Positions 57,560-64,000 of a DNA stretch of 64,000 bases are shown here, in pieces. Position 1 is the stretch's first letter; the number at the start of each line of letters is the position of its first letter. A model generated the notes under the pieces. It was not told where the DNA came from and did no database searches. It saw only the letters and a list, made by a program, of their open reading frames with translations. The stretch comes from Turnera subulata. Its lineage: Eukaryota; Streptophyta; Magnoliopsida; Malpighiales; Passifloraceae. Location: contig JAKUCV010007482.1 in NCBI GenBank assembly GCA_028386065.3, positions 435,466 through 499,465 on the forward strand, read 5' to 3'. The translations under genes were made by a program, and so were the position numbers.

Positions 57560-58591
57560 CTTAAAACTAGAGATTTAAACGTGTTGAGCTACTCGCAAGT
57601 TACTCGAAAACGACTTGGTAAATACTCAATCTCAACTCAATCTTAATTAGCTTGAGTCGAACTTGAGTCAAGCTTTCTAGTCTACACGAGTCAAGATCGA
57701 GTTGAGCACTACTCGACTCGTGAAGCTTGCAAGCTTAATCGAGCTTTATCAATTTTTATAATTCAAAATAACTATTCATTCAACTGAGGCCTATTATTTA
57801 TGTTTGGGCCTATTTGATTTTTATCCTATGCTCAATTCCAACCAAGGATTTATAATGGCCAGTTTTAAATTTTTTTCGTAAGCCCATTCTTACAGTAAGA
57901 TAATATAAAATTTTAAATATGAAAGAAATAAGTAAAAACAAGTTGCTAAACCTAATATGCGCTCCGTCTTAATACTTATTGCTCAACTCCCACGCTCAAC
58001 CTCAACATCGCCGCCGCAGAGCATCGAAAACCATCAATCCTCCTTTGTCATCCGCCCAGTCTCACCCTTGCCAATCCCAGCATTCTCGTGTTTCTTCATC
58101 CCCTCCCTTCCCTCGGCCCACACCAATTTTCTCACTCGTGGCCTGTTTGCAATTGCGCCGCTGTCGGCCATCAGACCTCTCCTCCACTCACACCGCATCA
58201 ATTCTCTTCTTTTCCAACCCCTAGATCAGATCTCTGAACGCCACCAGCCACCGCCCAGTGTTGTACGTGGGATGTTTTGATGGTAGTTGTTTAGGAAGTT
58301 GCATTACTAATTCTTTTTGTGTATCTCAATTTTTGATTTTTATGTTTCTCAATTTATGTTTCTGTGTTTTAGATTTCAAATCTACGGCTTAGTATTTGTT
58401 TACAGGTTTGTCAAAATGCTAAATAGGTTTGTCAAAATGCTGAATAAACTCAGTAGCATTATCAAGCCTAATCGGGTCGAGTTCCCGCTTTATTGTTAAT
58501 CGAGCTCCATCTCGAGCTCGAGTTTCACTTTTTTCTAACGAGCTCGAGTCGGGCTTGCCAATGCTCCGCTCATTTGCACCCTACTTAAAAG
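57560..58591. mobile_element. hAT-like non-autonomous DNA element
   Basis: CTTAAAAC (57560-57567) and CTTAAAAG (58584-58591) flank a 1016-bp unit. Its ends, TAGAGATTTAAACG on the left and TAGGGTGCAAATGAG on the right inverted, are short imperfect TIRs of hAT type. Subterminal regions on both sides are full of ACTCG/GAGCTCG motifs. Interior 57950-58280 is C-rich with no recognisable product. It lies downstream of the RRP46 stop codon. Confidence 0.6.
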
Positions 58592-58817
58592 ATGATAATT
58601 TCCGCCCAGGGAGAGCAGTAGAAATTTGATACTCGGTAAGCATCTTGTACAATTGTACCACAGCCCAGCCAGCAGAGCAAATTCAAGGATTTTACAAGTT
58701 AGCTTCATACTTAGGACAATGTCCATAGTTACCACCATCCAAGAGGATGGAACCAAAGACTAGTTTGTATTGAGATGAGACAGATTTTCAGCAGGATTTT
58801 TTCATTCATCCTCAAGA

Positions 58818-61800
58818 TCACCCGGCTTTAGATGAGTCACCAGGAAGCTGTGACTGCAAGCTCCTCCTAAGAAAATCAGACAGCCTTGCGCTTGCTGCTC
58901 TCCCACGATCCAGACAATTGAAATAACCTTCCACTACAAGAATTTACAGGAAAATATATAAATCAGATTACAAGTCATACCTTCTGTCTAGACAGAACAG
59001 ATTTCAAGAAATCAAGAACCATCCCATTCAAATAAAGGGGACCTCAAAAAACAAGTGTCTGCAGCAACTATCGTCATCTGAAATATAACACCTTTCCCAG
59101 TCATGAAATGAATCCACGATACTACATAGCAACCATCATTCAACATGCACTCAACATAAGAGTAATGAAGTTTCACCCAATATATATTCTGAGGCCAATA
59201 GATGGATGGACAGATTAGATAACTTGAAAAGAAAAATGTATGATACAAGCTCCAGTCCTCTGCAATTTTGAATTTTTAACACAAAATTGTTTCAGAAGAA
59301 GATACATCAAAAGGTTAGCAGGTCTTCCACCAAAGAGGTATACAGTAACACCACATCATTTCAAAAGCACAGAAAAAAGAAAGAGATGAAACCACTGATG
59401 ATTTAATACATTTCAGAACAGGAACGCAACATTATCAGTAACATTTCATTTTCATTTTTCAATACCTAATAAGGGTTCATATAACTCTGAAAACTGAAAA
59501 GGTAGTAGGATCAAATATAGCTAAATAAGAAAGTCAATCATGCCTTTTAATATAGGGTAACTATAAAAGCGTTTCAAGTTGAGGTAATATGCACCTGACA
59601 TTACACCATGGGTGACTGAGGTTATGATCCCATGTTCAACAGGTTCACCTTTTGCAAGTGATCCTTCTGGCAGCACAGAGCGAACAGAGTTTGGGAAGAC
59701 TAAATATGCAAACCCTTTCATTTTCTGCCAAAATAAATAGTAAGGCAGGAGAATTTTGATTACTGATCAACAAGAAAATTTGCTGCGAACAAATCTGAAA
59801 CATGTAGATACAGTATGAAAACAAATTAGAGCTTATGCAAAATAAAAGTTTATAGTGTGGGATGTTCTATGTTCTTTTTTTGTGATACTAGTCAATGAAG
59901 GTGGGCCCCGAACCTCAGACTTCACCTTGCTTTTTGCAAGAGTACCAATGCGCTACAAGCCCATTGGTGTGGACGCTCTATGTTGCAACAGAGAAAGCCC
60001 AAATTGACTTCATTGGCAATAGGAAGGACAAAAAAAATAAACAAGGATGTGTCTAACCTGTACTTCCAATTTGGTAGGATCCAATATAACGTGTTCATCC
60101 TCTCCTAAACAACAACATATTGCAACTGCAAAACCAGTGTGGATTACTCACAGACTTCAAACAAATATAAGAATATGACTCCATAAGTCTTAATTACCAG
60201 CAAGGTGCTTCATAGGAATTCCAGCATCTACAAGGGCAGCACAAGCTGCATTTATGGCACACACTAGAAGCTAAACAATTTCAGTCAAGAAAACATCATC
60301 GTATTCAACATTTGAATTAACAGTGAGAAGCAGAAGAACCAGAAATGTATGTTCATGTAACTGCAAATTCAGAACATCATCATCCACTGGAAATAGATTT
60401 AGTGAAGCATTACGCAAAAATTCCAGCCAATATGAAATCCAAAGCCAAAAAAAATTAAAAAAACAACAAAATTAGAGGCATCATACACATAATATTAAAA
60501 CAGAATCGGTGAACATTTTGGAATACAAAATATTAGCAGGCACATTCTGAATATCAAAGAACCTACTTTCCATGCGATGGTTTATTTCCAAAATAACGAA
60601 TGCAAAAGAAACAAATTCACCAAAAGATTGATTCACTAGAGAGATCTGAGCTAAGGTGTACTGCTATTAACCCTTGGTTCAGAGCTTGGAAGCAGAATGA
60701 GAAAACGATATGAATAACAGAATCGAAACTCGAATTTAAAAAAAAAAACTTTGCAGGAGTAATAGAAGAACAGAAGCGTATACCCCAAGCAAAGTTTATC
60801 ACCAAAAGTAAGAGAAAACGAAACTAAATAAAAGAGAAGAAAATATAGAGATATCCAGTGACTCCTGCATTAGAGCTGGGTAGCAATGCTTGTCGTGCAC
60901 TAAACAAAATACGCAGAAAAATAGAGGATACAGCACCATCATCATTTACAACCTGCAAAGAAAAGATAAATATTTGATAATTGTGCTATATAAACACTAG
61001 TTACATATAGTAGCATCTATGTGCTTTTACTAAAAGAATAGGTTTAACAGGACAATGGAATAGTTAAAAGAAATATGCTTTTGAAAGCATCATGTCAAAG
61101 CTCTTACAGAAAATCCACATAAATATATAACACAGACCTGAACTACAACTGACGTTGTCGTGTTTGGGTTGACAGTCAAAATAATTATGCTCTGCAAAGT
61201 CCTCTTCAAAATCATCTCATATTCCTTTTCTAATTTTCCTGAACAAATGTGAAAGATAAATTTAAACGGAAATACACGAGTAAACCCAAATCAGACCATG
61301 AAAGATTAAGATGAGAAACTTAATGGGGATAAACTACCAACCAACAAAACGCTCTGCCAACTATAAATAGCGATAAGCAAGAAGCTTCAACAGTAAGGAC
61401 CGACTACAGCCTGGACCAGGACCACTCAAATGTGAAATCAGACGCAAAAACTTGAAGCCTTCAACCACAATGTGCAAATTAAGCCATATACACTAAATCC
61501 TAAAACGACTTCTATAAAATCAAAAGCTTTTAGACATGTATATAGTATAAAACTGCATCATTTACACCATTACATGATAGAATAGAACTTTTAAAACACT
61601 CTTGCAATTGTCCGTCATGATAATTTCAGCATTAAGAGATAAAAAGTGCAAATCTCAAAGAAGAAAAAACAGAACCCAAGTTAAAGGAGTTAATTAAACC
61701 AGGGAAACAAAAACTCACCAATTTGTCCGGTTTTAGGTTTCCAAATGACTTCAATGCAAGCCTTCTCAGGATTCTCGTTCTTCTTCGCTCCAGCTTTAGG

Positions 61801-62097
61801 CCCATAAACAGCTGCTAGAACTTTTGTATCCCCTGTATCGTATCAACCAAACCCTTTAACGCCAATTCAAAGCTACACCCAAAACAAAAGTAATGACAAT
61901 AGCAACAAATAGCAACGCAGAAAACTAGCAGACCACCAGAGCAAATCAGGAAATGCAAGATACTCCACACAAGGAAAGAGTTAGAAGTTACCTTGAGACC
62001 AACTGGCGGAGCCATGGGCTCGGTGGAGGACACCACGAGTGCAGGCAAGAGGTCTCAACTGGTTCCGCGTGCGACCATCCTCCCTATCTATGTCCAT
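58818..62097 (-). CDS. RRP46: Exosome complex subunit RRP46 homolog (RNase PH fold)
   Basis: RRP46 is one of six RNase PH-like subunits in the ring of the RNA exosome, which processes and degrades RNA in nucleus and cytosol. Eight exons on the minus strand: 62097-61992, 61832-61719, 61238-61138, 60952-60932, 60270-60198, 60125-60058, 59724-59595, 58933-58818. All have GT-AG borders and join in phase to 242 codons plus stop, near the usual length of about 240. Exon 1 gives MDIDREDGRTRNQLRPLAC and HRAHGSASW, the RNase PH N-terminal signature. Exon 4 is a 21-nt microexon (VVNDDGA). The last exons give GIITSVTHGVMS and RGRAASARLSDFL. A SINE sits in the intron before exon 7. A 5' UTR intron ending just before the ATG is likely (donor at 62253/62252). 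Confidence 0.93.
59866..59984 (-). mobile_element. tRNA-derived SINE in RRP46 intron 6
   Basis: TCTATGTT at 59866-59873 and 59977-59984 are 8-bp target duplications. The 103-bp body on the minus strand has a box-A-like TTGTAGCGCATTGGTA, a box-B-like GAGGTTCGGGGCCC and an A7 tail. It is intronic and should be spliced out. Confidence 0.75.
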
Positions 62098-62828
62098 CGT
62101 TCTTTTCTAGCAAGTTAACAACTTATTTAGCGAGCAAATTTTAAAAAATATCAACTCTGTACAAACCAGAGGACAACAATCCACAAAGCCAAAATATTGT
62201 TTTAAAAAAAAAAAAAGGAAACCAGACGGGCACATAGTTTAAGCAAGAGTCACCTTGCGGGGGTTCGTCGAAATTCCGGCGGCAATCAGATAAGGCGGTG
62301 CTGGGATGGCGGCCTCGTGGAGGTTCTGGCGTCAGTGTGACGGGGCTCGGTTACTGTGTCCCTGGTGTCGCCGTCGCCGGAGAAGGGAAGGTGGTCACTC
62401 CTGTGGTGGTGGCTACCCGTCGTCCGTTTGCTTCTACGCGCTAAAGTCTAAACCGCAACGTTAGGGTTTGAACAAACTGGGTTTTAATATATGGACTAGG
62501 CCTCTCTGGTTTACCAAATATGAGCCTGCTGAATCGGGCTTTGATATTTTTATATCACTAGTTTTTTCTGCATGTGGGATGCACATGTATAGTATTATAT
62601 TTTTTAAATCACATGGTGTAGTGTTAGTCATTATTTTGAGAAGAATTTATATATAATGAAGTCAACTTTTTTTTTAATATAATATAGGCAACAGGATACG
62701 TATTATTTAGAATTAATTTATGTAGTGGAATAAGAATTTATAAATCAATTATTGTTGATAATATTTATTAATCCTTTCATATTCAAACTTATATAATTTT
62801 AATTATTAAATTATATTATTAATGAAGG
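62098..62828. other. RRP46 5' region and E9 left flank
   Basis: 62098-62460 is the probable 5' UTR and promoter of RRP46 (GC-rich, with a donor-like CAAG/GTGACT on the minus strand at 62253). 62470-62828 is AT-rich with no gene seen. Confidence 0.5.
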
Positions 62829-64000
62829 GGTAGCGGAGCAGGCAGTAGGTCATTAGGGACATAACTGTGGTTGCATGATTGTTTGTTTGTGCATATGCAT
62901 TCATATACATTCTCATATAGGTACGAATGGATCCGGTTGGAGGAAATCAGCAAGCTGGAGGTTATCTAGATGATGATCAGGTATCGGTGGATCAACCGCA
63001 GCAAGCTGCAGGAGGTCCAGAACACCCTCCGAACGTTCCTGCGGGAGATCCTACGCAGATGTTGAATGTGGTCACCCAGATTCTGCGAAGGCAAGATGCC
63101 AGAGATGCTCGTATCGCAGCTATGGAAGCTCGAGAGCAGGAGAATCAGGGACCAGTTGAGGATCCAGTGTACATGAAGCTGGAGAAGCTTGGGGCCGAGA
63201 TCTTCACCGGTGTCACTACACCACAGGATGCTGATCGATGGCTCAGGCAGACAAACAGGGTTATGCTAAAGCTGACATGCCGGGACGACAGGTGGGCCAG
63301 ATATGCTGCCGCCATGTTCCGAGGAGATGCTGTTGATTGGTGGGAGTCTACCACCAGGGACATGCCGACACCCATCACAATGCCGTAGACCCAGTTCATG
63401 GAGATGTTCCGGAGGAAGTTTGTTTCCGAGGCATACCAGGACCAGTTGAGACGGGAGTTTCTGGGACTGCAACAGGGACCGGATCAGTCGGTCAATGACT
63501 ATGAGGTTAAGTTCAACCGCTTGTCCATCTATGCCAGTGAGTTTGTAGCCACTCCGGAGGCCAGATGCAAACGTTTCTGGGATGGTCTACGATCGGGTAT
63601 CAAGACAGTTATGGGGTGCAAGGTCTACGAGACTTACCAGGACATGCTGACAGATGCCCTGAGAGCCGAGATTATCTGGCTGGGCAACGAGAAAGAGCAG
63701 CAGGAGATCCGTAAGAGGCATGCTGCACAGAGTTCTGGGGGACAGAACAAGAGGTTCCAGACACCAGCGAACCGGTCAGGATACGGACAGAGCCAGTTCA
63801 CACCAGGGAGTCAGGGACGTGGATGGAACAACAACTACAACAACCGAGGCAGATCTTGGACTCAATCTGGAGGGACCTCATCTTGGAGTGCTCGCCCGAG
63901 ACCTCTTCTGTCTCAGGTGAGGTGCTATGAGTGCAACGAAGTTGGGCATTACCGTTATGATTGTCCCAAGTTGGGGAGATCTGGAGGTTCAGCACCTGTT
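62829..64000 (+). mobile_element. E9: Tekay-type element, 5' end without LTR, runs off window
   Basis: It starts abruptly at primer-binding sequence GGTAGCGGAGC (62829-62839) next to AT-rich DNA, with no LTR upstream. The leader has a CATATAG acceptor at 62914-62920 before the gag ATG. Its gag is close to that of E5. Confidence 0.85.
62927..64000 (+). pseudogene. gag: E9 gag (one stop codon, continues past window)
   Basis: The frame starts MDPVGGNQQAGG and has the gag capsid domain (WARYAAAMFRGDAVDWW). It is cut by TAG at 63386-63388 after TPITMP, then stays open in the same frame through FRRKFVSEAYQDQLRREFL and an RG/N-rich linker to a CCHC knuckle (CX2CX4HX4C, 63923-63964) at the window edge. 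Confidence 0.88.

Overview
This is a nuclear window from a flowering plant. It holds intron-rich single-copy plant genes (an indole-3-pyruvate monooxygenase of the YUCCA family, a mitochondrial porin VDAC, the condensin II subunit CAP-G2, and the exosome ring subunit RRP46) set in dense, nested transposable elements. A 150-base run of N at 42609-42758 marks an assembly gap. Nothing bacterial or organellar is visible. I cannot name the species from sequence alone.

Layout. 1-18098 is a nest of three long-LTR Ty3/gypsy elements: E1 (1-10677, Tekay-type chromovirus, nearly complete but coding-dead) sits inside the 3' internal region of E2 (10678-14624), which sits inside a minus-strand LTR, E3 (14625-18098). 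E2 carries a compact antisense mini-gene (11281-11750). 18868-20420 is the YUC gene (+). 20600-20985 is a Ty1/copia RNase H relic (-). 22035-25020 is VDAC (+). 26232-31206 is CAP-G2 (-).

About 160 bp upstream of the CAP-G2 start lies a Mutator-like element with long terminal inverted repeats (MULE I, 31366-44565). It carries a captured exon of a saccharopine-dehydrogenase-like gene. It has been split by a Tekay element with perfect 5-bp target duplications (E5, 31451-39573) and by a solo LTR (E6, 40357-43397). 44600-54835 is a decayed L1-type LINE (-), interrupted by a second long-TIR element (MULE II, 45904-52136) that itself hosts a 4.2-kb solo LTR (E7). 54841-56962 is a further LTR-derived insertion (E8) holding 335-bp tandem TRIM-like units. 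57568-58583 is a hAT-like element. 58818-62097 is RRP46 (-) with a SINE in an intron. The window ends in the gag of another Tekay-type element (E9).

The most interesting signal is shared by the LTR families. Each LTR long enough to judge contains apparent splice sites defining a GC-rich first exon, an AT-rich intron and a 43-78-nt second exon ending in a GTGAGG-like donor, and all three gag starts are preceded by a CATATAG acceptor. The second intron would contain the primer-binding site and a pair of conserved hairpins whose stems covary between families. This suggests that spliced (gag mRNA) and unspliced (genomic) RNAs are kept separate.
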